From positions 186,001 to 250,000 of the forward strand of contig DASZXS010000065.1 in assembly GCA_035545735.1 (NCBI GenBank): DNA of 64,000 bases, in the 5' to 3' direction. This stretch comes from JAJYKC01 sp035545735 (GTDB taxonomy: Bacteria; Acidobacteriota; Terriglobia; Bryobacterales; Bryobacteraceae). The position numbers were made by a program, and so were the translations under genes. The notes beneath the pieces were generated by a model. The model worked only from the letters and a program-made list of their open reading frames with translations. It did not search any database and had not been told where the DNA came from. Positions 8,995-17,458 of this stretch are shown in pieces; positions within the stretch are counted from its first letter, which is position 1, and the number at the start of each line of letters is the position of its first letter.

Positions 8995-9693
8995 CTACGC
9001 CCGTTCCTTGTGTGCTTCCGCGTGCTGGTGGCCGCGCTGTTGGTACACGCTCTCCAGGGCGTGGTAGCCGAGGTAAAGGAATGTTCCGCCGGCCAGACCG
9101 AGCATGATTCCCAGCCAGCGAGGACCGGCGTGCGGAGCCAGGACGGCCTCCGCCGCGAACCCGGCAAGCGCCATAGACTGGGCCAGCACCGCGGCCAGCA
9201 GCGTCTTGACGGGCGAATCCATTGCCGCGCGCAAAATGCCGCCGAGCGCCAGGCCTTCCGGCAGTTTGTGGATGGCGATTCCCACCAGGAACACTAACTG
9301 CAGGTCTTCCAGCCCTCTCTGGTTGGACGCCGCCAGGCTCCAGCCATCCATGAAGCTGTGCAGGCCCGACGCGACCATCAGCGGGACGGCGAAACCGTGC
9401 AACTGCGAGGAGCAATGGTGGTGATCGTGAGTATGTGTGCAGGAGGGGCAAACCGGGTAGAGATAACGGTTCACGATCCATAACAGAAGAAAGCCGACGG
9501 CAACCCACAACAAGCCGCCCATCCATCCGAAATGATCGGCGATTTCCGGCATCACCCAAAAGAAAGACATGCCGGCCAATACGATTCCGCTGAAGAGGAC
9601 CACCGCCTTCGAGGCTCGGGGGATGCTCTCCAGCCACATTCCGGCCGCCGCACCGGCCGCGCCTAGGAGAAAAATCAGGAAAACGGGAAGCAA
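8995..9693 (-). CDS. ZIP-family metal transporter
   Basis: The 232-residue inner-membrane protein has about seven or eight hydrophobic segments. The ZIP metal-site motifs are visible: HSFMDG in one central helix and HKLPEGLALG in the next. A cytosolic-type loop near residues 82-94 is rich in Cys and His (CPSCTHTHDHHHC), typical of metal-sensing loops of zinc or iron transporters. The C-terminus is also His-rich (GHQHAEAHKE). It probably imports Zn2+ or another divalent cation; specificity cannot be read from sequence. Convergent with the oxidoreductase pair and divergent from the transglycosylase. Confidence 0.85.
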   Translation of the reverse strand: MLPVFLIFLLGAAGAAAGMWLESIPRASKAVVLFSGIVLAGMSFFWVMPEIADHFGWMGGLLWVAVGFLLLWIVNRYLYPVCPSCTHTHDHHHCSSQLHGFAVPLMVASGLHSFMDGWSLAASNQRGLEDLQLVFLVGIAIHKLPEGLALGGILRAAMDSPVKTLLAAVLAQSMALAGFAAEAVLAPHAGPRWLGIMLGLAGGTFLYLGYHALESVYQQRGHQHAEAHKERA

Positions 9694-9791
9694 AAGAACT
9701 CTTTCTTCAGCGGCCGTAGCCGGCAGACACTCATGCGCTGGATTCTTTCACTTTAGCATCGCGGGTGTGAAGTTTCGGGGCGGTTCCGCCG

Positions 9792-10463
9792 ATGGAACAA
9801 ATCGTGAGGGTAGTCCTGTTGATTCTCGTGGGCGGCGTCCTGGCATTCGGGCAAGCCGCTCCCACGCAGAATGCCGCGCCACCGCGTGATTCTCTAACGC
9901 TGCAGCGCGAAGCCGTCCGCATACAGGCCGCCGCCGCTGCGGCAATTGGAGGCGCGCCCGCGCAGGCGCCGCTTCCACCCGCCGACACATTCTTTACCGT
10001 GCCCTGGCCGGAACCTCTGCCGCCACCGGATGTGGATTGCGATCCGATGCCGGCGGCGGAGTTGAGCGCGCTGGTTCGCGCCGCCTCGGAGCGCGAGCAC
10101 GTCAAGGCAGACCTGATTCAGGCGGTGATTCAGCAGGAGTCGGGTTCGAAGCCATGCGCCGTGTCCCCCAAGGGCGCCATGGGCCTGATGCAGCTCATGC
10201 CCGACGTTGCCGAGCGAATGCGGGTGAAGGATCCGTTTGACCCAAAAGAGAGCGTGGACGGCGGCGTAAAGCTCCTTAAGCAACTGCTCGACAAGTATAA
10301 GGGCGATGTGTCTCTGGCGCTGGGCGCCTACAACGCCGGCGAGCAGAAGGTGGATCAGACTGGAACGGTCCCGGACATCCCGGAGACAAAGAACTACGTG
10401 AAGTCCATCATGCGGCAGATTTCCACGCCCGCCGCGGTAGGGGACGGGCAGGCGACGCATTAG
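9792..10463 (+). CDS. Lytic transglycosylase (SLT domain), exported
   Basis: The 223-residue protein has an N-terminal signal peptide (MEQIVRVVLLILVGGVLAFG) and a Pro/Ala-rich linker. The C-terminal goose-lysozyme-like SLT domain starts near residue 88. The catalytic glutamate is Glu116 in AVIQQESGSK, followed by GLMQLMP and GAYNAG, the standard motif series. It should cleave the MurNAc-GlcNAc bond of peptidoglycan in the periplasm. The last residues (TKNYVKSIM) match the domain end, so the protein is complete. No secretion-system neighbours suggest a specialised role. Confidence 0.9.
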   Translation: MEQIVRVVLLILVGGVLAFGQAAPTQNAAPPRDSLTLQREAVRIQAAAAAAIGGAPAQAPLPPADTFFTVPWPEPLPPPDVDCDPMPAAELSALVRAASEREHVKADLIQAVIQQESGSKPCAVSPKGAMGLMQLMPDVAERMRVKDPFDPKESVDGGVKLLKQLLDKYKGDVSLALGAYNAGEQKVDQTGTVPDIPETKNYVKSIMRQISTPAAVGDGQATH

Positions 10464-10682
10464 AGGCGGCAAGCTGCGGCTGTATGCGCGCGGATTAATC
10501 GCTCGGAATGAGCGTGAGATTCATCAGAAGCCGCGCCGGGTTCGCACACGTACGGATAGCGCGACGTCCCATGCCGGCAAACGGCCGCGCTCGCTGCACT
10601 TGGGGAAAGACAAGCATCGCATTAGAAATGGCGGAAAACACTTTGGCTCTAAAGCTTGCTTTTGCCTACGCCGATATGAAAT

Positions 10683-11912
10683 TTGAGGACAAGCCGGAGG
10701 GATACCGAAAGCGGGCCGTTTGCTTTTGGCTCGGTCCGAGCTCACCCGTATAACTTGCCAACTTCCGAATCCAAGCTCGGTGGTTCTGTTCCGTTTCGCG
10801 GGACGGAGGAACCTGAAACTCGCTATGAGGCGTCCATTCTGATCGCCTCCACCAGTGCGCCAGTCCGCCGGTCCCTAAAAGCAACTCTGAGGGAACTGAG
10901 GTATCGCGTTCTGGAATGCGATAACGCGCTTGAAACGCTCGACCTCGTTTCTCGCGAGGAGATATCGGTCGCCGTGATCGATTTGACCCTGCCGGGCATG
11001 TCGGGAATTGAGCTCTGCCGCTGGTTGAAAGTAAACGGCGCGACTCGTCTTGTTCCCGTCCTTGTTGTTTCCAGCTCGAAGAGCGTTCGCGATGAGACAG
11101 AGGCGTTTCGGGCGGGCGCCGACGACTTCCTCGCCCAGCCGCTCAACCCCTTGCGCGTGCGAGCGCGAGTTGCCTCCCTGGTGCGGCACAAACACCTTAT
11201 GAATTCGCTCGAAAGCGCTGAGGCGATTGTATTCTCGCTCGCCCAGACGGTGGAGCGGCGGGATCACTTTACCGGAGAGCACTGCCACCGGTTGGCTGTT
11301 TATAGCATTGCCCTGGGGAAGGCCGTCGGAGTGTGTCCCGGCGACTTACTCTCTCTTTATCGCGGTGGGTACCTCCACGACATTGGCAAAATCGGCATTC
11401 CGGATTCCATCCTCTTCAAGCCCGGGCCGCTTAATCCTGCCGAATGGGAAATCATGCGGAGCCATCCTGCGCGAGGCGAGGAGATTTGCCGGCCGATGAA
11501 AAGCATCGCGGCGGTGCTCCCCATCATCCGGCACCATCATGAGCGTTGGGATGGTTCTGGCTACCCGGACGGTCTGCGCGGCGAACAGATTCCGCTCCTG
11601 GCCAGGGTGCTGCAGATCTGCGATATCTACGACGCCCTCACCGGCGTCCGCACCTACAAACCGGCATTGGGCCACAATGAGGCCATCGGGATGATCCGGG
11701 AAGAGGCGCGAAAAGGCTGGAGAGATCCCGAGATGGTGAGCCTGTTTGAGGAGGTTTCGCAGAATTCCTTTGCGGCTATCATGACACCGGGAGCCCTCGA
11801 ATTCTCCGGCATGCTCTCGATGCATCACTCCATCGTCGATTCGGCTCTGGTTTCGGCGCCTGATCCGCGTAGTTGGACATCGCCGAGTGGAACCGCCGCC
11901 GGCCAATCGTGA
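10683..11912 (+). CDS. Response regulator with HD-GYP domain (cyclic di-GMP phosphodiesterase type)
   Basis: A receiver domain (from ASILIASTSAPV) is followed by a full HD-GYP domain. The phospho-acceptor Asp sits in VAVIDLTLPGMSG. HD-GYP residues are intact: HDIGKIGIPD, HPARGEEI, and HHERWDGSGYPDGLRG. Such proteins hydrolyse cyclic di-GMP. The start is unclear: the longest frame opens with TTG 10683 and another TTG lies at 10755, neither with a good ribosome-binding site. A well-placed GGAGG-ATG pair (ATG 10825) is out of frame with the receiver. No partner histidine kinase is adjacent. Confidence 0.85.
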   Translation: MRTSRRDTESGPFAFGSVRAHPYNLPTSESKLGGSVPFRGTEEPETRYEASILIASTSAPVRRSLKATLRELRYRVLECDNALETLDLVSREEISVAVIDLTLPGMSGIELCRWLKVNGATRLVPVLVVSSSKSVRDETEAFRAGADDFLAQPLNPLRVRARVASLVRHKHLMNSLESAEAIVFSLAQTVERRDHFTGEHCHRLAVYSIALGKAVGVCPGDLLSLYRGGYLHDIGKIGIPDSILFKPGPLNPAEWEIMRSHPARGEEICRPMKSIAAVLPIIRHHHERWDGSGYPDGLRGEQIPLLARVLQICDIYDALTGVRTYKPALGHNEAIGMIREEARKGWRDPEMVSLFEEVSQNSFAAIMTPGALEFSGMLSMHHSIVDSALVSAPDPRSWTSPSGTAAGQS

Positions 11913-11929
11913 CACAATAGTTCGCGATA

Positions 11930-12640
11930 GTGAAGATTCCCTCTCCTTTGCAAATCCTGACCCAGGAGATGATTGAGTGCCGGTTGTGCCCGAGGTTGAC
12001 AGAGTACCGCGAACGGATCGCCGTCGAGAAGCGCCGGGCTTTTCGGGACTGGGACTATTGGGGCCGGCCGGTTCCCGCTTTCGGCGATCCCCGCGCTCGC
12101 CTCTTGATCCTCGGCCTTGCACCCGCGGCGCACGGTGCCAACCGCACCGGCCGCATGTTCACCGGCGACCGCTCCGGGGACTTTCTCTTTAGAGCGCTCT
12201 ATGAAACCGGCTTTGCCTCGCAACCGGAGAGCCGGTCTGCCGGGGATGGCCTGGTGTTGCGCGATGCCTACATCACGGCGTCTGTCCACTGCGCCCCGCC
12301 CGACAACAAGCCGGCGCGGGAAGAAATTGCCAATTGCCGCCACTACCTGGTCCGTGAACTCGATCTTTTACGCCGCGTGAAAGTAGTTGTGACGCTGGGT
12401 CGTCTCGCGTTCGACGTGTACCTGTCCATTCTGAAGGACAAGGGCGTCATTCAAAGCCGCGCGCCCTTTCACTTCGCTCACAATGCCGTCCATCATCCCG
12501 CGGGCGCGGCGCCGGCCCTCATCAGTTGCTATCACCCGAGCCAGCAGAATACCTCGACGGGTTTGCTTACCCTGGAAATGCTGATTGACGTGTTCGCTCA
12601 CGCAAAGTCCATCATCTCGCCAGAGCCGCCTTCAAAGTGA
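11930..12640 (+). CDS. Uracil-DNA glycosylase, family 5 (UdgB-like)
   Basis: The 236-residue DNA repair enzyme removes uracil and other deaminated bases. It has the iron-sulfur Cys pair early in the protein (IECRLCPRL), the family 5 motif GLAPAAHGANRTGRMFTG, and the C-terminal HPSQQNTSTG motif. Family 5 enzymes have Ala rather than a catalytic Asp or Asn in motif 1, as here. The start is GTG 11930, 17 bases after the HD-GYP gene. The 3' end overlaps the convergent unknown gene by 29 bases. Confidence 0.9.
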   Translation: MKIPSPLQILTQEMIECRLCPRLTEYRERIAVEKRRAFRDWDYWGRPVPAFGDPRARLLILGLAPAAHGANRTGRMFTGDRSGDFLFRALYETGFASQPESRSAGDGLVLRDAYITASVHCAPPDNKPAREEIANCRHYLVRELDLLRRVKVVVTLGRLAFDVYLSILKDKGVIQSRAPFHFAHNAVHHPAGAAPALISCYHPSQQNTSTGLLTLEMLIDVFAHAKSIISPEPPSK

Positions 12641-13442
12641 CCGCGTTCGATGTGTAATCGCGATAGGTTTCATCGTCGCTGGAGGTGTAGCTGAAGCCGA
12701 TCACACTCGCGTTCACCGACATTTTGAAGTGAACCGGCAGCCACACGGATTCGTTGATTGGCGACTCCTCCAGCTCGAATTTTGTCCCCGGGCCCACCTT
12801 CGCAAAAAAGAATGCAAACGATACCGGGCGGAATACCTCGGCGGATACCTTCGCCCAATGGAAGTTTTGCTTGTCGATCCATAGCCTTCCGCGCATGCCG
12901 GTCAGCACCCGGGTCTCTCTCGTCCTGGGTTGGTATCCGGGCTTGGGAGACGCGTCGAGCAAATACGCGTCGCGGCCGCGAACCCGTTCTTCGCCCGCCA
13001 GCGAATAGGAAAAAGCGTCGGCCATCTCGCTCATCATCGCCTGGTCCTGTTTGCGCTCGCGTTGATAGCTGGCGATGCGCCGCCTGCGCGCACCGGAGGA
13101 TTCCCGCGCGCGGCGCTGTGCCTCTTTTCTCAATTTCCGGGCTTCCTGCTCGCTACGATCCTGACTGAGCGGTTGATCGTCAATCGCGAGAAGACGCCGG
13201 TAGGGAGATCCTTCGATCATCAAAACCTGGTAGGTCTTGGCTGGCTTCCGAGAGCCAAATTTACTCTCCTGGTCGCGCTCGACAAAGGCGAAACGCGGAG
13301 CGGCGTCCCAATCCCTCCGGTTGGCCTCAACCGAACGCCGGAGAATCTGGTCCACGCTGAGTGTGGGCCGCGGTGTAGCTGCGAGGTTTGGTCCAATCCA
13401 TGTTAGAAACGATACGCCGATAAAACAAATACCAATCCTCAT
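12612..13442 (-). CDS. Secreted protein of unknown function
   Basis: I do not recognise the family. Starting at ATG 13442 the protein has 276 residues with a signal peptide (MRIGICFIGVSFLTWIGPNLAA). It contains a strongly basic, Arg/Glu/Lys-rich helical stretch in the middle, and a beta-rich C-terminal half with alternating aromatic strands. The layout (YQVLMIEGSPYRRLLAIDDQPL, then a LolA/LppX-like series of strands) is reminiscent of periplasmic lipoprotein-carrier folds, but this is an impression only. A longer frame to 13499 adds residues with no signal character. It overlaps the uracil-DNA glycosylase gene tail to tail by 29 bases. Confidence 0.6.
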   Translation of the reverse strand: MRIGICFIGVSFLTWIGPNLAATPRPTLSVDQILRRSVEANRRDWDAAPRFAFVERDQESKFGSRKPAKTYQVLMIEGSPYRRLLAIDDQPLSQDRSEQEARKLRKEAQRRARESSGARRRRIASYQRERKQDQAMMSEMADAFSYSLAGEERVRGRDAYLLDASPKPGYQPRTRETRVLTGMRGRLWIDKQNFHWAKVSAEVFRPVSFAFFFAKVGPGTKFELEESPINESVWLPVHFKMSVNASVIGFSYTSSDDETYRDYTSNAVTLKAALAR

Positions 13443-13591
13443 GTCTGTAGGACACAGGGCCACTCCCATATAGTGCAAGGAAAAATTTCTGTTGTCCAAT
13501 CATGGTGCGTGGCCGGACCAATACATCCGGTGTCGGCCCCGGCCTTTTCGGCGTCCGCAACTGGAAGGACGAACCCGGTTCGTGGGGAGGC

Positions 13592-14164
13592 TCAGCCGCC
13601 GCGTTGGGCCGCCTCCACTGTGGTTGTGGGGTCCGCGCCCTTCCAGCTCACATCGGCCGTGGGTCCGTACGTGGACGGCACCCTCTTGCCCAAAAGGCGT
13701 AAATAGACCGTAAGCTGCGTCCTGTGGTGCGTCGTATGTAGAATGCGTCGCCAGAAAATCCAGATGCGCTCGCGCTCGACGCCAAAAAAAGATGCCGTTT
13801 GCAGCCAGTCCGCTTCTGTCATCGCGCTCAGCCATCCGAGGCGCGCGGCGGCAAGTTGCACCAGTCGCGCCGTGAAGGCGTCGATGCTCTCACTCGCTGG
13901 CAGGACCTCCGCGGCCGGCGGTTCGGGGCCGCCGAGGAACTCGCCGAAGAAGCGTCGCTCGGATAGCAGTTGATGCTTTAGAATTTCCCGGACTTTGCTG
14001 GATTTCTCATGCGGACGCCAGTCGAGATCGGCTTCATCGAATAATCGCCATACCGCGGCCGTCTTATTTGTCTCGCTGGCATAGGTGTTAAGAAGGTGTT
14101 GAAACAGCGGAGACGCAGCCCGGGGAATTTGGGTATCTGGAATGTCAATGTGCTCGTATTTCAT
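13592..14164 (-). CDS. DinB family protein
   Basis: The 190-residue protein is a predicted four-helix-bundle metalloprotein of the DinB/YfiT superfamily. Putative metal ligands are the His in LKHQLLSERRFF and the C-terminal pair in LHTTHHRTQLTVYLRLLG, which gives the usual three-His triad. Members include thiol-dependent S-transferases and damage-inducible proteins; the reaction here is unknown. It is 7 bases upstream of the quinone oxidoreductase stop codon, with the same orientation, and is probably cotranscribed after it. Confidence 0.8.
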   Translation of the reverse strand: MKYEHIDIPDTQIPRAASPLFQHLLNTYASETNKTAAVWRLFDEADLDWRPHEKSSKVREILKHQLLSERRFFGEFLGGPEPPAAEVLPASESIDAFTARLVQLAAARLGWLSAMTEADWLQTASFFGVERERIWIFWRRILHTTHHRTQLTVYLRLLGKRVPSTYGPTADVSWKGADPTTTVEAAQRGG

Positions 14165-14171
14165 TTCGCCT

Positions 14172-15152
14172 TTACTCCGTCGAAACCAGAACCGCTTTGC
14201 CGCGCACCTTTCGTTCCGCCAGTTCCCGCAGAGCTTCGGGTGCGGCGGAAAGGGGGTGGCGCGCCGTCACCGCCGGGCAGATCTTGCCGTCGCGAAACAG
14301 CCCGGCGAGCGCGCTCTGCGTTTCGCTCACATAGCCGGGCTGCTGTTGAACGTGGCCGCCCCAGAATACGCCAGTTACGGAAATGTTCTTCAGGAGAATG
14401 CGGTTTGCCGCAACGGACGGGATGCGTCCTGACGCAAAGCCAACTACCAGGAGACGGCCCTCCGGCGCAATGCACTTGGTGGAGAGATCGAAGACGTCGC
14501 CTCCCACAGGGTCGTAGATCACGTTCGCGCCGAGCCCTCCGGTAATCTCTCTTACGCGATCCACCCAGCCGGCATCCCGATAATCCAGCGCTTCTTCGGC
14601 GCCATGCTTCCGGCAGAAGGCGAGCTTCTCCGCGCTTCCAGCGGTCGCGATCACGCGGGCTCCGAAGGCGCGGCCGAGTTGTATTGCCGACATACCCACG
14701 CCGCTGGCGCCGGCGTGAACCAGAAGCCACTCTCCCGCGGTCAGTTGCGTGCGCCGGCGGAGCGCAAAGTAGGAGGTATGGTAAACAATCGGAAACGCAG
14801 CGGCCTCCGCAAAGTCCATGCCGTCCGGGAGAGCGAACGTCCGGTCCGCCTCCGCCAGCGCGTATTCCGCGAATGCCCCTTGCGAGGTAAATGCCAGCAC
14901 CGCGGCGCCGGGCGGGAACTCCGTTACGCCCTCTCCGCATTCATCCACCACGCCGGCCGCCTCCGCGCCGGGGCTGAACGGGAAGGGCGGCTTCACCTGG
15001 TATTTGCCCTGGATTTGCAGAATGTCGAAAAAATTCAGGCCCGCGGCGCGCACGCGAATGCGCACCTGCCCGCGTCCTGGCGCGGGTATGGGCGTTTCTT
15101 CGAATCGCATGCTCTCCGGCTCTCCCCACTCGTGTACGCGCCAAGCCCACAT
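14172..15152 (-). CDS. Zinc-independent NADPH:quinone oxidoreductase (MDR superfamily)
   Basis: Start was set at ATG 15152 (MWAWRVHEWGEPESM), giving 326 residues; upstream residues of the longer frame overlap trmFO and have no family match. The GroES-like substrate domain contains AGLNFFDILQIQGKY. The nucleotide-binding domain has HAGASGVGMSAIQLGRAFGA. No zinc ligands of alcohol dehydrogenases are seen. It should reduce quinones or enones with NADPH. The start is divergent from trmFO by about 64 bases. The dinB-like gene follows downstream. Confidence 0.85.
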   Translation of the reverse strand: MWAWRVHEWGEPESMRFEETPIPAPGRGQVRIRVRAAGLNFFDILQIQGKYQVKPPFPFSPGAEAAGVVDECGEGVTEFPPGAAVLAFTSQGAFAEYALAEADRTFALPDGMDFAEAAAFPIVYHTSYFALRRRTQLTAGEWLLVHAGASGVGMSAIQLGRAFGARVIATAGSAEKLAFCRKHGAEEALDYRDAGWVDRVREITGGLGANVIYDPVGGDVFDLSTKCIAPEGRLLVVGFASGRIPSVAANRILLKNISVTGVFWGGHVQQQPGYVSETQSALAGLFRDGKICPAVTARHPLSAAPEALRELAERKVRGKAVLVSTE

Positions 15153-15216
15153 TCCTAAGGTGATAACAGATTTGCGAACAAGCCGTCGTCTCCGGGCGGG
15201 CCGTAAACTGGTTACA

Positions 15217-16548
15217 GTGACTGTTTCCATCATTGGCGGAGGCCTTGCCGGATGCGAGGCGGCGCTGCAGGTCGCGAGCGCGGGCATCGATTGCGTTCTC
15301 TATGAAATGCGCCCTGAGCGCACCACACCGGCCCACAAGACCGATCTTCTGGCCGAACTGGTCTGCAGCAATTCTCTGAAGAGCGAATCGGAGAACACCG
15401 CGCCGTGGCTGTTGAAAGAGGAATTGCGCCGCATGAAATCGGCGCTGCTTGAGGCGGCGCGCGCTGCTCGTGTGCCTGGAGGCCATGCGTTAACGGTGGA
15501 TCGGGACGCCTTCTCTCGCGAGGTTTCCCGGATGGTAGCGGCGAACCCGCGCATCCACCTGGAACGGCGCGAGGTGGGAACTCTCGAAGAGAACGGCATC
15601 GTCATTGTCGCGTCGGGCCCGCTCACAAGCGACGCGCTCGCCGCGAGCATCGGCCGCGCAACCGGCTCCGAAGGACTTTTCTTTTACGATTCCATCAGCC
15701 CCATTGTCGATGCCGCCGGCATCGACCTCTCCATCGCATTTCGCGCCTCGCGTTACGGCAAGTCGCTCGATGGAGGCGATGACTACATCAATTGCCCGTT
15801 CGACAAAGAGAAATATGAACGCTTCGTGGACGCCATCTTGCAGGCGGAGGCTGTCCCGTTTCACATCGCCGAGGACCGCCCGTGTTTCTTCGAAGCATGC
15901 CTGCCCATTGAGGAGCTCGCCCGCCGCGGCCGGGACACTCTCCGGTTCGGTCCGATGAAGCCGATGGGACTCACCGATCCCCGCACCGGGCGACGCCCGT
16001 ACGCCGTGGTTCAACTGCGCCAGGAGAATCTGCGCGCGGAAAGCTACAATCTGGTGGGATTTCAGAACCACATGCGGTTTCCAGAGCAGCAGCGGATTTT
16101 CCGTATGATTCCGGGGCTCGAAAACGCGGAATTCCTACGCTATGGCCAAATTCACCGCAACACGTATATCAACGCACCCGCTCTGTTAACGCCGTCGCTC
16201 CAGCTTCGCTCGCGCCCGCAGGTTCTTTTCGCCGGCCAGATTTCCGGGGTGGAAGGTTACGTTGAATCGATCGCCACGGGGTTGATCGCCGGCCGCACCG
16301 CCGCCGCTCTGGCGCGCGGCGAAGAGGTCCGCGCGCTGCCAAGGGAAACAGCTCTGGGTTCGCTCTGCGCATACATTTCCGGGGCGGACCCCAAACATTA
16401 CCAGCCCGCCAATATTACTTTCGACTTGCTGCCCCCTCTGGAGGAAGAGACGCGCCTGCGGCTGCGCCACGATAAGCGCGCCCGGCATGCCGAAGTCTGC
16501 CGTCGGGCCTTGGAACGTCTGGAAAACGAGGTTTTACAACCGGCTTGA
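15217..16548 (+). CDS. trmFO: tRNA U54 methyltransferase TrmFO (folate/FAD-dependent)
   Basis: The 443-residue flavoprotein methylates U54 in the T loop of tRNA using methylenetetrahydrofolate and FADH2. The start is taken as GTG 15217, giving MTVSIIGGGLAGCEAAL, the FAD-binding Rossmann motif at the very N-terminus. Family blocks VCSNSLKSES, GGHALTVDRDAFS, and FAGQISGVEGYVESIATG are present. An in-frame extension upstream to 14818 overlaps the divergent oxidoreductase gene and is not supported. The stop TGA overlaps a TTG start of the downstream recombinase, the common trmFO-xer arrangement. Confidence 0.94.
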   Translation: MTVSIIGGGLAGCEAALQVASAGIDCVLYEMRPERTTPAHKTDLLAELVCSNSLKSESENTAPWLLKEELRRMKSALLEAARAARVPGGHALTVDRDAFSREVSRMVAANPRIHLERREVGTLEENGIVIVASGPLTSDALAASIGRATGSEGLFFYDSISPIVDAAGIDLSIAFRASRYGKSLDGGDDYINCPFDKEKYERFVDAILQAEAVPFHIAEDRPCFFEACLPIEELARRGRDTLRFGPMKPMGLTDPRTGRRPYAVVQLRQENLRAESYNLVGFQNHMRFPEQQRIFRMIPGLENAEFLRYGQIHRNTYINAPALLTPSLQLRSRPQVLFAGQISGVEGYVESIATGLIAGRTAAALARGEEVRALPRETALGSLCAYISGADPKHYQPANITFDLLPPLEEETRLRLRHDKRARHAEVCRRALERLENEVLQPA

Positions 16549-17453
16549 GCGAACTCGCGGAGCATATCGAACGCTTTCTCGAACAGTTGCGCCGGGAGAA
16601 CGCCTCACCGCACACGCTCCGGAATTATTCCTCGGATCTCGCTCAGTTTCTCGCTTACTTCACGCCGCCCGGGGAGCAGCCTCCCTCGCCGCCCGAATTC
16701 ACCCACCTTTCCTTTCGGGAATGGATGGGGGCGCTCCATCAGGAAGGGCTATCGCCGGTGAGTGTCCGCCGCAAACTCGCCAGCGTCCGGGCATTCTTCA
16801 AGTTCCTTCACAAAGGCGGGTTTATCACCGTAAATACGGCCCTGCGCGTCCGCACGCCGCGTGCGCCCAAGCTGATACCGAGCGTTCCTACCGCCGAGCA
16901 GACCAACAATCTAATCGATCAGGTTGCCTCCGAGGCCGAAGGGAAACTCGCCCGCCCCTTCCCGGCGCGCGATCGCTGTATTTTCGAGCTGATTTACGGC
17001 TGCGGTCTGCGCATCAGCGAACTGGCCGGCCTGAATCTGAGCGATTTCGATTTCTCCGAGCGCTGGATTCGCGTGCGGGGAAAGGGCCGGAAGGAACGCC
17101 AGGTCCCGTATGGGAGCAAGGCGGCGGAGGCGTTGGAGCGCTATCTCGCGCTGCGGGAGCCTGCCTCCACCGAAGATGGCGCGCTGTTTTTGAATTATCG
17201 CGGCGGGCGTCTAACGGACCGCGGCGCGCGCGGCATCGTGAAATTCTACGCCCGGTTCATTGCCGCCGACCCTTCCCTGCATCCGCACAGTTTCCGTCAT
17301 GCCTACGCTACCCATCTGCTCGCGGACGGCGCCGATTTGCGCTCCATTCAAGAATTGCTCGGGCACGCCAGCCTCTCCACCACCCAGAAATACACGCAGG
17401 TCTCGCTTGCCGATCTGGTGGCCGTCTACGACAAGGCGCACCCGAAAGCGTAG
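16545..17453 (+). CDS. Tyrosine recombinase XerC/XerD
   Basis: The 302-residue site-specific recombinase probably resolves chromosome dimers at dif. It has an N-terminal SAM-like core-binding domain (HIERFLEQLRRENASPHTLRNY). The catalytic domain has all residues: Arg in GLRISELAGL, Lys in GKGRKER, HSFRHAYA (HxxR), GHASLST and the nucleophile Tyr in TQKYTQV. The start is TTG 16545, overlapping the trmFO TGA stop by 4 bases. XerC and XerD cannot be told apart here. It ends 5 bases from the convergent thioredoxin-fold gene. No mobile element surrounds it, so it is a housekeeping recombinase. Confidence 0.92.
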   Translation: MSELAEHIERFLEQLRRENASPHTLRNYSSDLAQFLAYFTPPGEQPPSPPEFTHLSFREWMGALHQEGLSPVSVRRKLASVRAFFKFLHKGGFITVNTALRVRTPRAPKLIPSVPTAEQTNNLIDQVASEAEGKLARPFPARDRCIFELIYGCGLRISELAGLNLSDFDFSERWIRVRGKGRKERQVPYGSKAAEALERYLALREPASTEDGALFLNYRGGRLTDRGARGIVKFYARFIAADPSLHPHSFRHAYATHLLADGADLRSIQELLGHASLSTTQKYTQVSLADLVAVYDKAHPKA

Positions 17454-17458
17454 CCGCG

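Noticed and set aside
10508..10753. Short plus-strand frame before the HD-GYP gene
   Set aside because: No ribosome-binding site, no family features and it overlaps the possible start region of the regulator. The 10464-10682 stretch holds nothing else I can support.
16545..17453. Tyrosine recombinase as a sign of an integrated mobile element
   Set aside because: It is coupled to trmFO and flanked by housekeeping genes, with no direct repeats or cargo seen, so it is a chromosomal Xer.
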